Shown: positions 8,601 to 15,945 of the stretch, one piece after another
How positions within the stretch are numbered: position 1 is the first letter of the stretch
How the letters are laid out: every line of letters starts with the position of its first letter
Source of the DNA: an uncultured Cetobacterium sp.
GTDB taxonomy: Bacteria; Fusobacteriota; Fusobacteriia; Fusobacteriales; Fusobacteriaceae
Length of the DNA: 64,000 bases
Assembly (NCBI RefSeq): GCF_945952365.1
Contig: NZ_CAMFHX010000011.1
Span: 22,548-86,547, forward strand
Direction: 5' to 3'
Notes under the pieces: generated by a model
Seen by the model: only the letters and a program-made list of their open reading frames with translations
Databases searched by the model: none
What the model was told of the DNA's origin: nothing
Position numbers and translations under genes: made by a program

Positions 8601-8629
8601 GGAAAAGGTAGGATTTTCCCACCTTTTCC
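8601..8629 (-). terminator. Hairpin between mal and citD, possible partial terminator
   Basis: Stem GGAAAAGGT / ACCTTTTCC (9 bp), with further GG/CC pairing inside. On the minus strand it is followed by TTTAATTTTA. It lies between the mal stop and the citD ribosome binding site, so some transcripts may end after mal. Confidence 0.5.
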
Positions 8630-8644
8630 AGAATCAAAAGTCTA

Positions 8645-9886
8645 TTACTTTCTTCTGTTTACTAAAGCTTCTACTCTACTCATTTCGTTGAATACGATCA
8701 TAAATCCTTCGTCAACACCCATTCCTGGTTTAGCTAATACTTGAAGAGCTCCACAAGCCATAGCTATATTTGTAGTAACCTCAGCTGATCTGTTAGTTTC
8801 GTTACAAGTTCCACCTGAATATGATCCGATTCCAACTTTATTACAATAAAGAATTGCTTCTGCTATGTTATTTACTCCTCCTAGATCTGGAGTTTTTATT
8901 TGAACTACGTGACCTGCTTTTGCATCTGCGAAAGCTACGATATCCTCGTAAGTGTTACACCACTCATCAGCAACTAACTCTATTCCCATATCTCTTCTAT
9001 CAACCTCAGCTGTCAATGCTGCTAAAGCTTCAATCTGCTTATCTCTATCCTCTACGTCCATAGGACCTTCAATTCTTAATTTAAATGGTTTTGCTGCATC
9101 CACTAAAGTTTGTAAGTAATCTGCCATTTTTACAGTATCACAATCAAATGCTGCTCCAATTGTTCCATATACATCTATATGTAAAATAGGTGCGTAATTC
9201 TCTGTATCTCTTAAATGAATGATTCTATCTCTTAACCATCCAACATACTCAAGTAACAGTTCCCCTTTGTTTCCTAATTTAGTTTCAACATGATTTATTA
9301 AAGCATGAGGTAAAACATCAGCAGATTTTATTATCATTTTATCTGCATTCTCATATCTGTTATCTCCTGATTGAGTAAATATAGGTCTCTTAGAAATTTC
9401 TAAACCTGTATTGTAGTCTTTTTGAATAACTTCAGCCATAGTTACTTTTCTAGCTTTTGCTACTGCATCTAATAAAGCTTGAGTAATTCCATATCTGATT
9501 GCAGTATGTAATCTTTTTCCATCAAGTAACATTCCATCAAACTCTTCTGCTAAACATTTAAAGTTTTCTAACTCTTTTCCTATTAATTTTGGAGCTATCT
9601 CTTTTTCAATTACAGGAATGAAATCTTTAGCTAAGAATAATGGGTCTCTTCCTCCCGCACCTGAATATTGTACTGCTGCACAATCTCCAAAAGCAACTTG
9701 ACCATCTTCTAAAATAAGTTGTACAGATATTGATTCTCCAGCTTGTCTTATCGAAGAGAATCCTTCTGTCATAGTTTCTCCTACATAAGCAAAACCATCA
9801 TGCCCTGCTCCCTTTTTTATAGCTCTTTGATCATCGAAATAGAATCCTGTTTTTCCTGCTGAACATACTACATCAACTATTCTCAT
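8645..9886 (-). CDS. mal: 3-methylaspartate ammonia-lyase
   Basis: 413 residues, the same length as the Clostridium tetanomorphum enzyme, and the known active-site residues fall at the same numbers: His194 (VLPHALIN), Lys331 (QIKTPDLGG), and metal ligands Asp238, Glu273 and Asp307. It removes ammonia from (2S,3S)-3-methylaspartate to give mesaconate. It is an enolase-superfamily, magnesium-dependent cytoplasmic enzyme. AGGAGGAATT precedes the ATG. It follows glutamate mutase, its substrate supplier, on the same strand. Confidence 0.97.
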   Translation of the reverse strand: MRIVDVVCSAGKTGFYFDDQRAIKKGAGHDGFAYVGETMTEGFSSIRQAGESISVQLILEDGQVAFGDCAAVQYSGAGGRDPLFLAKDFIPVIEKEIAPKLIGKELENFKCLAEEFDGMLLDGKRLHTAIRYGITQALLDAVAKARKVTMAEVIQKDYNTGLEISKRPIFTQSGDNRYENADKMIIKSADVLPHALINHVETKLGNKGELLLEYVGWLRDRIIHLRDTENYAPILHIDVYGTIGAAFDCDTVKMADYLQTLVDAAKPFKLRIEGPMDVEDRDKQIEALAALTAEVDRRDMGIELVADEWCNTYEDIVAFADAKAGHVVQIKTPDLGGVNNIAEAILYCNKVGIGSYSGGTCNETNRSAEVTTNIAMACGALQVLAKPGMGVDEGFMIVFNEMSRVEALVNRRK

Positions 9887-9909
9887 TTTAATTCCTCCTG
9901 ATTTTTGTG

Positions 9910-9926
9910 AGGGGAATACCTCCCCT
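9910..9926 (-). other. Small hairpin in the glmE-mal gap
   Basis: AGGGGA / TCCCCT stem with a 5-nt loop in the 96-bp gap. On the minus strand it is not followed by a T run but by the mal ribosome binding site, so it is more likely a transcript-stability or processing element than a terminator. Confidence 0.35.
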
Positions 9927-9982
9927 AACTTTTATAAATAAATCAATTTTATAATCTTTTCTATTCAAACTATTTTATTAAA

Positions 9983-11440
9983 CTATTTCCCCGCTGGTCT
10001 TCCAATTAAAGTTCCTTTTCCTACAGCAAATATATCATCTACAGTCATTTGGAAACTGATTTCTCTTCCTTCAAATGCTGCTCTCTCTTGTAACTTTGCA
10101 GTATGGAAAGCTTTAATATCCTCTGATAATGGTAAGTTTCCTGCATTTAAGTATCTGATCATTCCGTTGTTATCTCTTGCTGGTAACATTTTTCCTGCAT
10201 TATACTTAGATGGTGCAAACGGAATATCTAAAACTCCTTGCTCGAAAGCTTTAACAGTTCCTACTGCTAAATCTCCCTCTCCTAACTCTAACACTTTATC
10301 TATAATTTGTTTTACTTCTTTTTTAATCATATCTTTTTCAAATTGAACCTCTTCAGAGTTTGGTAACTTTTGACCTCTTAATAGGTTTAACACCATTTTT
10401 GTTGCTCTGATACCCATTGCATTTGCTTCTTTTGTTGGTACTCCAATAGCTTCATGAGGTGTTTTTACGATAACTTTTGTTGCTCCTGCTAATGCTGCTG
10501 CTGAAGCACCATTTGAAATTACTCCAAACGCTTTAGCTTCATCCTCTGGGAATCCACCCATCCATTGATGGAATACAGATGTCAGTTGCATGTTTTCATA
10601 TCCAAACTCTTTACAATACTCTTCAGCTTGCTCCATCATAGATCTCACTGCTGCAACGTCTTGAACTAAGTTTCCACATTGTCCATATCCTAAAGTTATA
10701 TTTTTAACTCCTTGCTCAGCTGCTAATAAACACTCAATTATTTGAACTGCGTTTGATACTGATGGCGGAACTAAAGTTCCTGTTAGTGGTCCAAATGGTT
10801 CTCTGTTGATAGATACTCCTTTTTCTTCATATAATCCAACTAATCTATCACAATATTGCCAATCTCTTATTGTTTGCTCAAGAGTAACTGATTTTGCGTA
10901 AGGAATGTTATAAGATATTCCTCCACCTTCGTTTGAAGTATATCCTGCTGCTAACATTATCTCTGATAATAATCTCGCATCTGGAGTTCCATGTCTTAAT
11001 TGTAAAGGTAGATTTACTGCTTCTACAACCTCTCTACAACCTTTAACTCCATGGTTTACACCTGGGAATCCGTTAAGTAATGATCTTCCAGCTTTTTTAG
11101 ACTCCTCTATTCCTTTTTCGCAATTCTCATATTTATTTTGTCTTGTATAAGAATCTATAGTTGAAGGTAGTAAATCTGCTCCTCCTTCAGTATCTAAGAA
11201 GTTTAATAACTCTATATGTTGCTCTACTAAAGCTACTCCTGCTCTTGGTTGAGCTAGTGTTATATTTTTAGATTTAGCATCTATTAACTTTTTAGCAAAA
11301 TTTTTGTGCTCAGGTAATGTTTTATGGTAAGCTACTGCTTCTTCTAAATCTACATCCGCTCCTGTTGGCCATTGTTTTAAAACTTCTTCTCTCACTTTAA
11401 AGAACTCTTCTTCAGTCCATTTTTTAAATTTTAAATTCAT
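9983..11440 (-). CDS. glmE: Glutamate mutase epsilon (large, catalytic) subunit
   Basis: 485 residues, close to the 483 of characterised clostridial GlmE/MutE. It forms the TIM-barrel that binds glutamate and, with GlmS and adenosylcobalamin, rearranges L-glutamate to 3-methylaspartate. Family segments such as [29 protein letters not shown] and [11 protein letters not shown] are evident. AGGAGG precedes the ATG. It lies between glmL and mal. Confidence 0.96.
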   Translation of the reverse strand: MNLKFKKWTEEEFFKVREEVLKQWPTGADVDLEEAVAYHKTLPEHKNFAKKLIDAKSKNITLAQPRAGVALVEQHIELLNFLDTEGGADLLPSTIDSYTRQNKYENCEKGIEESKKAGRSLLNGFPGVNHGVKGCREVVEAVNLPLQLRHGTPDARLLSEIMLAAGYTSNEGGGISYNIPYAKSVTLEQTIRDWQYCDRLVGLYEEKGVSINREPFGPLTGTLVPPSVSNAVQIIECLLAAEQGVKNITLGYGQCGNLVQDVAAVRSMMEQAEEYCKEFGYENMQLTSVFHQWMGGFPEDEAKAFGVISNGASAAALAGATKVIVKTPHEAIGVPTKEANAMGIRATKMVLNLLRGQKLPNSEEVQFEKDMIKKEVKQIIDKVLELGEGDLAVGTVKAFEQGVLDIPFAPSKYNAGKMLPARDNNGMIRYLNAGNLPLSEDIKAFHTAKLQERAAFEGREISFQMTVDDIFAVGKGTLIGRPAGK

Positions 11441-11462
11441 CGATCAGACTCCTCCTCAAAAC

Positions 11463-12869
11463 TTATACTTCAATTAGATATTTTTTCATTATTTTCACTG
11501 CTAAATCTGGCTCTTTTTGAGCTAATAACCCCATAGCTGATAAAATATATGTTTTATCAACCATATACTTAGGATTTTCTGGTTTTAAATAAATTGGTTC
11601 ATTAGGATTAAATTTTCCAGCCTCTAATATCCCTTTTGGATTCTTGCTATGAACGATAACTCCACCAGTTCCAATTATATATGGTGCATTTAAAAGGTCT
11701 TTTCCACTTTGATTAAACATTGTTCCCATCGGAGTATATATACATTCTAAAACTCCGCAATGTCTTGTCATCGATAATTCAGTGGCTGCTTTTGCCATAG
11801 CCTCATCAAACAAAACATCCTCTTTTGTTTGAGGAACCATTTTAATATTATCGTGTCTAAAATTACACATTCCTTTTATATCCCATTTTTTATCTAAATC
11901 ATTCAAATAGTTTCTTATTTTTTTACTTCCAGCTGCTTCCAATAAAGAGATTGCAGAGTATCTCATTCCTAAATCCCCTTCAACAGTTCTTTTAGCGAAT
12001 GGATCCTCTAGACCTTTCAGTAACACTCCTGGTTTAGATGGATCACCTTTACCAATAGAGTGGATATCAGTTGTTGCTCCACCAATATCAACTATTATTA
12101 AATCTCCAATTCCATCCTCCTCATCAGTTCCTTCTGATAAAACTTCCGCAGCTTTTAAAACTGCAGCTGGAGTTGGCATCAATATTCCACTTATAAAGTC
12201 CTCAGCCTTTTTCATTCCTTTTGCTTCTATTATTTTATTCATAAATACTTTCCTGATCTCTTCACGAGCAGGTTCTACATCTAACTTATTTATCTTTGGC
12301 ATAACATTACTTGCTAAATAATAGTCTACACCTGCTTCTAAAAATATTTTTTCTATTTCATCTGCCGCAGCTTTATTTCCTGCTACAACAACAGGCTTAT
12401 CTATCTTATGCTCAACTATTAATCTAGCGTTATGAATTATACACTCTTTATTTCCGCCATCCGTTCCACCAGCTAGTAATATTATATCTACAGCTGTATT
12501 TTTTATCTCTTCCATTTCACGAGAATTCAGTTCATACGAGTATGTTTTTATAACTCTTGCTCCTGCTCCTAAAGCAGCTTTTTTTGCAGCTTCTGCTGTA
12601 AGTTCTGGCACCAATCCAATCGCCACCATTTTCAACCCACCTGCTGCAGAAGAACATGCAATTTTATCTACGAACTCAATTTCTGAAATTGAAACCTCTT
12701 TTTCTATTTCAGTTACAAGTTTTTTATATGCATTGTTAAAACCAACCATTATATCATCTTCAACTGTTGTTATATCTTTTGCAGTTGCTAGAATTCTTTC
12801 TCCTACTAAGTCTATCGCTGTTAACTTTGTATATGTACTTCCAAAGTCAATAGTTAGATAACATCTCAT
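11463..12869 (-). CDS. glmL: GlmL/MutL, actin-fold ATPase for glutamate mutase
   Basis: 468 residues from the ATG giving MRCYLTIDFGSTYTKL; another ATG three codons upstream has AAGAG directly abutting it, while this one has it about 9 nt away, and family members start here. DFGSTYTK is the first phosphate-binding loop of the acetate-kinase/Hsp70/actin fold, and VDIGGATTDIHSI near 265 is the second. Proteins of this family are thought to repair or reload the B12-dependent mutase. It lies between glmS and glmE as in clostridia. Confidence 0.93.
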   Translation of the reverse strand: MRCYLTIDFGSTYTKLTAIDLVGERILATAKDITTVEDDIMVGFNNAYKKLVTEIEKEVSISEIEFVDKIACSSAAGGLKMVAIGLVPELTAEAAKKAALGAGARVIKTYSYELNSREMEEIKNTAVDIILLAGGTDGGNKECIIHNARLIVEHKIDKPVVVAGNKAAADEIEKIFLEAGVDYYLASNVMPKINKLDVEPAREEIRKVFMNKIIEAKGMKKAEDFISGILMPTPAAVLKAAEVLSEGTDEEDGIGDLIIVDIGGATTDIHSIGKGDPSKPGVLLKGLEDPFAKRTVEGDLGMRYSAISLLEAAGSKKIRNYLNDLDKKWDIKGMCNFRHDNIKMVPQTKEDVLFDEAMAKAATELSMTRHCGVLECIYTPMGTMFNQSGKDLLNAPYIIGTGGVIVHSKNPKGILEAGKFNPNEPIYLKPENPKYMVDKTYILSAMGLLAQKEPDLAVKIMKKYLIEV

Positions 12870-12901
12870 AGAAATCATCTCTTTTCTTTATTTTTATTAG
12901 C

Positions 12902-13315
12902 TTAAATTCCTAAATCAGATTTTAAATCTTCAGTTGTAAGTTCTATTGGTGTTCCTGGTCTATAAACTCTATTGAACCCCATTGCCTTAAATCTAGACTC
13001 TACGTCTGACCACTCTTGCTTTCCAACAACAATATTTCCACCAACGTAAAGTAGGATATCTTTTAATCCTGCTTCTTCACATTTCTCTCTCATACCTTGA
13101 CAGTCTAATTCTCCGTGACCATATAGTGACGAAACTATTATCGCATCTGCCTCTGTTTCTACAGCAGCATTGATAAAGTCAACTTGTGGTGATAATACAC
13201 CTATATTGATTACTTCAAATCCGCTGCTCTCTAATACGTGATGAATAATTTTATTTCCTACTGCATGACAGTCCGAACCAATTACACCAATTACTACTTT
13301 CTTTCCATTTTTCAT
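12902..13315 (-). CDS. glmS: Glutamate mutase sigma (B12-binding) subunit
   Basis: 137 residues from the ATG that has GAGGTG at 9 nt, exactly the length of clostridial GlmS; an in-frame GTG upstream lies inside that site and is not supported. The cobalamin-binding motif DxHxxG is D15-C-H17-A-V-G20, where the histidine replaces the lower base as cobalt ligand. The second motif SSLYGHGE (SxL) and the GG of YVGGN are also present. It is the first gene of the glutamate fermentation operon. Confidence 0.97.
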   Translation of the reverse strand: MKNGKKVVIGVIGSDCHAVGNKIIHHVLESSGFEVINIGVLSPQVDFINAAVETEADAIIVSSLYGHGELDCQGMREKCEEAGLKDILLYVGGNIVVGKQEWSDVESRFKAMGFNRVYRPGTPIELTTEDLKSDLGI

Positions 13316-13373
13316 TGAAAATAACACCTCACTATTTCTTTTTCCTAATAAAAAGCAAACTTTTATAATATAT

Positions 13374-13402
13374 TTTATACACTACGTTTTAAAAAAACAC
13401 AA
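13374..13402 (-). promoter_or_regulatory. Probable promoter of the glm-mal-cit operon
   Basis: Minus strand: -35 TTGTGT (13397-13402), 17-bp spacer, -10 TATAAA (13374-13379), about 60 bp before glmS. Confidence 0.5.
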
Positions 13403-13535
13403 TACAAATAATAAATTTATATCGTTATCTTTCCAACTATTCACACAATATATCATAACTATTCATATCAGAAGAGCAGTTTTTACCTTTTTACTACATT
13501 ATTATATATAAACTATTTTGAACGACACTATTTCA

Positions 13536-13564
13536 TTGATTTTTTTTTATACTTATGCTATACT
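13536..13564 (+). promoter_or_regulatory. Promoter of the rimP-nusA-infB operon
   Basis: -35 TTGATT (13536-13541), 17-bp spacer, -10 TATACT (13559-13564). The expected start near 13571 leaves a leader of about 80 nt before rimP. Confidence 0.65.
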
Positions 13565-13592
13565 CTAAGTGGATAATTTATACTAGAGCTGA

Positions 13593-13617
13593 AAAGAGTG
13601 GGGAAATCCCACTCTTT
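13593..13617 (+). promoter_or_regulatory. Hairpin in the rimP leader, candidate attenuator
   Basis: Perfect 10-bp stem AAAGAGTGGG / CCCACTCTTT with a 5-nt loop, followed by CTTTATAGTTTTTATTT. It lies between the promoter and the rimP start, so it can only act on rimP-nusA transcripts. Confidence 0.5.
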
Positions 13618-13651
13618 CTTTATAGTTTTTATTTGGAAAGAGGTGAAATGT

Positions 13652-14137
13652 ATGATAAAACTTGATAAAAGAGAGATGGAAGAAACTCTTGTTAAAATAG
13701 AGAAAGTAGTTATTCCAGCTGTTGAAAAAAGAGATGTAGATCTTGTGGACGTAGAGTATATCCAAGAAGGTGGATACCTTTATGTACGTATTTTTATAGA
13801 AAAAATTGATGGAGATATTACTCTTGAAGATTGTGGTACACTTAGCAATGAGATTGATGAAGCTATCGATTCGCTAATTCCACACAAATTTTTCTTAGAG
13901 GTTTCTTCTCCAGGAGTTGAAAGACCTTTAAAAAAAGAAGCGGATTTCGTGAGATTTAAAGGAGAAAAAATCAAAGTTAGCTTAAAGCACAAACTTAATG
14001 ATAACAAGAATTTTGAAGGTATTATTGAAGATTTTAAGGATGAAACACTTTTCTTAGATATAAAAGGACAAACTCTTGAAATACCTTTCAAAGAGATAAA
14101 AAAAGCAAATATTGTCTTTGATTTTAGTGATATTTAA
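13652..14137 (+). CDS. rimP: Ribosome maturation factor RimP
   Basis: 161 residues from the ATG preceded by AAAGAGGTG; the in-frame upstream extension runs through the leader hairpin and is not real. The RimP N-terminal domain (VDLVDVEYIQEGGYLYVRIFIE) and the signature FLEVSSPGVERPLKKEADF are clear. It assists 30S subunit maturation. It is the usual first gene before nusA. Confidence 0.95.
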   Translation: MIKLDKREMEETLVKIEKVVIPAVEKRDVDLVDVEYIQEGGYLYVRIFIEKIDGDITLEDCGTLSNEIDEAIDSLIPHKFFLEVSSPGVERPLKKEADFVRFKGEKIKVSLKHKLNDNKNFEGIIEDFKDETLFLDIKGQTLEIPFKEIKKANIVFDFSDI

Positions 14138-14173
14138 TTATTATTTAGTTATAGTTAGGAGGAAAAAACCATT

Positions 14174-15271
14174 ATGAAAAGTAAAGATGGAAAAATCTTT
14201 TTAGAAGCTCTAGAGCAGCTTGAAAAAGAAAAAGGAATAAACAAAGAAAGTCTTCTTGAGGCTGTTGAACAAGCTATGCTTGCTGCTTACAAAAAGCACT
14301 ATGGTGAAGAGGAAAACGTTGAGGTTGAAATCAATAGATCAACTGGTGAAGTTAAAGTTTTTGAAATAAAAACTGTTGCTACAGCTGAGGATTTATACGA
14401 TGCTGCTCTTGAAGTTTCTGTTGAGGATGCTGTTGAAGCTGGTCACAAAAGAGTAAAAGTTGGAGATGTTATAAAGTTAGAAGTTAACTGTGAAGAGTTC
14501 AGAAGAAATGCTATCCAAAACGGTAAGCAAATCGTTATTCAAAAAGTTAGAGAAGCTGAAAGACAAAATATCTTTGATAAATTTAAAGTTAAAGAGCATG
14601 ATATCATAACTGGAGTTATTAGAAGAATTGATGAAAAGAGAAACATTTTCATCGAATTTGATGGATCAGAAGCAATACTTACAACTGCTGAGCAATCACC
14701 AGCTGACGTTTACAGAGTTGGAGAAAGAATCAAGGTTTATGTTGCTGAAGTTGAAAAAACTAACAAATTCCCTAAAATAGTAATCTCTAGAAAAAATGAG
14801 GGACTTTTAAAGAAGTTATTTGAATTAGAAATTCCTGAAATCGCTGAAGGAGTTATTGAAATCAAATCAGTAGCTAGAGAAGCTGGTTCTAGAGCTAAGG
14901 TTGCTGTTTTCTCTGCTGATGAAAACATCGATACTGTTGGAGCTTGTATCGGACAAAAAGGATTAAGAATTAGAAACGTTGTTAACGAATTAAACGGTGA
15001 AAAAATTGATATCGTTGTTTGGAAAGAGGATGTTGAAGAGTTTGTTTCTGCAGTTCTAAGCCCTGCTAAAGTTATCAGTGTTGAAGTTCTTGAAGAGGGA
15101 ACTACTGCTAGAGTACTAGTTGAAAATTCTCAACTTTCATTAGCTATCGGTAAAAATGGACAAAACGCTAGACTTGCTGCTAAGTTAACTGGTATGAGAG
15201 TAGACATCAAAACTGTTGAATCTTTCAATGCAGAAAATGCACCTGCTTCAGACGAGGAAGAAAATGCATAA
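14174..15271 (+). CDS. nusA: Transcription termination/antitermination factor NusA
   Basis: 365 residues, the short form without the C-terminal acidic repeats of E. coli. In order: N-terminal RNA-polymerase-binding domain (1-~125), S1 domain (~130-200, GVIRRIDEKRNIFIEF), then two KH domains (CIGQKGLRIRNVV and LAIGKNGQNARLAAKLTG). AGGAGG precedes the ATG. Its end overlaps the next gene by 8 nt, which indicates coupled translation. Confidence 0.96.
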   Translation: MKSKDGKIFLEALEQLEKEKGINKESLLEAVEQAMLAAYKKHYGEEENVEVEINRSTGEVKVFEIKTVATAEDLYDAALEVSVEDAVEAGHKRVKVGDVIKLEVNCEEFRRNAIQNGKQIVIQKVREAERQNIFDKFKVKEHDIITGVIRRIDEKRNIFIEFDGSEAILTTAEQSPADVYRVGERIKVYVAEVEKTNKFPKIVISRKNEGLLKKLFELEIPEIAEGVIEIKSVAREAGSRAKVAVFSADENIDTVGACIGQKGLRIRNVVNELNGEKIDIVVWKEDVEEFVSAVLSPAKVISVEVLEEGTTARVLVENSQLSLAIGKNGQNARLAAKLTGMRVDIKTVESFNAENAPASDEEENA

Positions 15272-15788
15272 TCATACGCCTGAAAGAACATGTGTAGTTT
15301 GTAGAGAGAAAAAAGATAAAAGCGATCTTTTTAGAATCGCTAAAATAAGTGAAAGCAACTATTCATTTGATGAAAAGCAAAAACATCAAGCTAGAGCAAT
15401 CTACGTTTGTAAAACACACGAATGTATAAAAAGAATTTCTAAAAATAAAAAATATAACTTAAAAATAGAAGATTTACTTCTTATGGTTAATCTTCTTAAA
15501 AAGCAATCTAAAGATTACTTAAATATTTTAAAAGCAATGAAAAACTCTGAGCATTTAGCTTTTGGTATCAACATGGTTATGGATGAGATTCAACATATTC
15601 ATTTCCTTATAATCGCTGAAGATATCAGTGAAAAAAATGATAAAAAGTTAATTGCTAAAGCTAAGGAACTTAATATTCCTTATGCTCACTTTGGAGATAA
15701 AGCACAGTTAGGTGAAATCTTTAATAAAGAGGAAGTCAATGTTATTGCTATAAAAAATAAAAAAGTTGCAAGAGGATTGGTAGATTAA
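15264..15788 (+). CDS. YlxR (DUF448)-YlxQ (L7Ae-like) fusion, RNA-binding protein
   Basis: 174 residues starting at the ATG inside ATGCATAA, which overlaps the nusA stop, with GAGGAAG upstream. The first ~75 residues are YlxR-like (RTCVVCREKKDKSDLFRIAK, then AIYVCKTHECIKR). The last ~95 look like the YlxQ/L7Ae fold (AFGINMVMDEIQHIHFLIIAEDISE). In Bacillus these are two separate genes between nusA and infB; here they are one continuous frame. Both parts are thought to bind RNA; the detailed function is unsettled. Confidence 0.82.
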   Translation: MHNHTPERTCVVCREKKDKSDLFRIAKISESNYSFDEKQKHQARAIYVCKTHECIKRISKNKKYNLKIEDLLLMVNLLKKQSKDYLNILKAMKNSEHLAFGINMVMDEIQHIHFLIIAEDISEKNDKKLIAKAKELNIPYAHFGDKAQLGEIFNKEEVNVIAIKNKKVARGLVD

Positions 15789-15945
15789 GCTATTTAAAGC
15801 ACTTTTTAGATATTTTAAACAATATTAGAGTTGATGTGCAATCACATCTAGGTGTATTGACTGCTGAACATGAAAAACTGTTCTAGCATATTTTGCTAAA
15901 AATGATGATGTTGTTTCTAGTAATACCTATATAGAGGAGGAAACA
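15761..15945 (+). pseudogene. Frame-disrupted N-terminal IF-2 domain sequence upstream of infB
   Basis: Between the ylxRQ stop and the infB ATG, one frame (codons starting at 15791) reads FLDILNNIRVDVQSHLGVL, then EHEKLF and TAG at 15884-15886. The infB frame is open from 15874 and reads AYFAKNDD just before the ATG. Together these match the pattern of the IF-2 N-terminal domain (helix, SHL segment, YFAK). The upstream part has no ATG, GTG or TTG start in its frame. It may be a decayed domain or carry sequence errors. Confidence 0.5.

Larger units (their letters stand above)
13316..13651. other. Divergent intergenic region between glmS and rimP
   Basis: About 335 bp without a gene. It holds the leftward glm promoter, the rightward rimP promoter and a hairpin in the rimP leader, listed separately. 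The middle (13403-13535) is very A+T-rich; I see no B12 riboswitch, no dyad and no ORF with a ribosome binding site there. Confidence 0.7.

Noticed and set aside
13316..13535. Cobalamin riboswitch ahead of the B12-dependent glutamate mutase operon
   Set aside because: I looked for a B12-box-like conserved core and long stems and saw only A+T-rich sequence with a plain promoter.
15874..15886. Programmed -1 frameshift joining the upstream IF-2 fragment to infB
   Set aside because: There are only five A in a row, no X-XXY-YYZ heptamer in the right frame, no clear stem just downstream, and the upstream frame has no start codon. Decay or sequence error is more likely.
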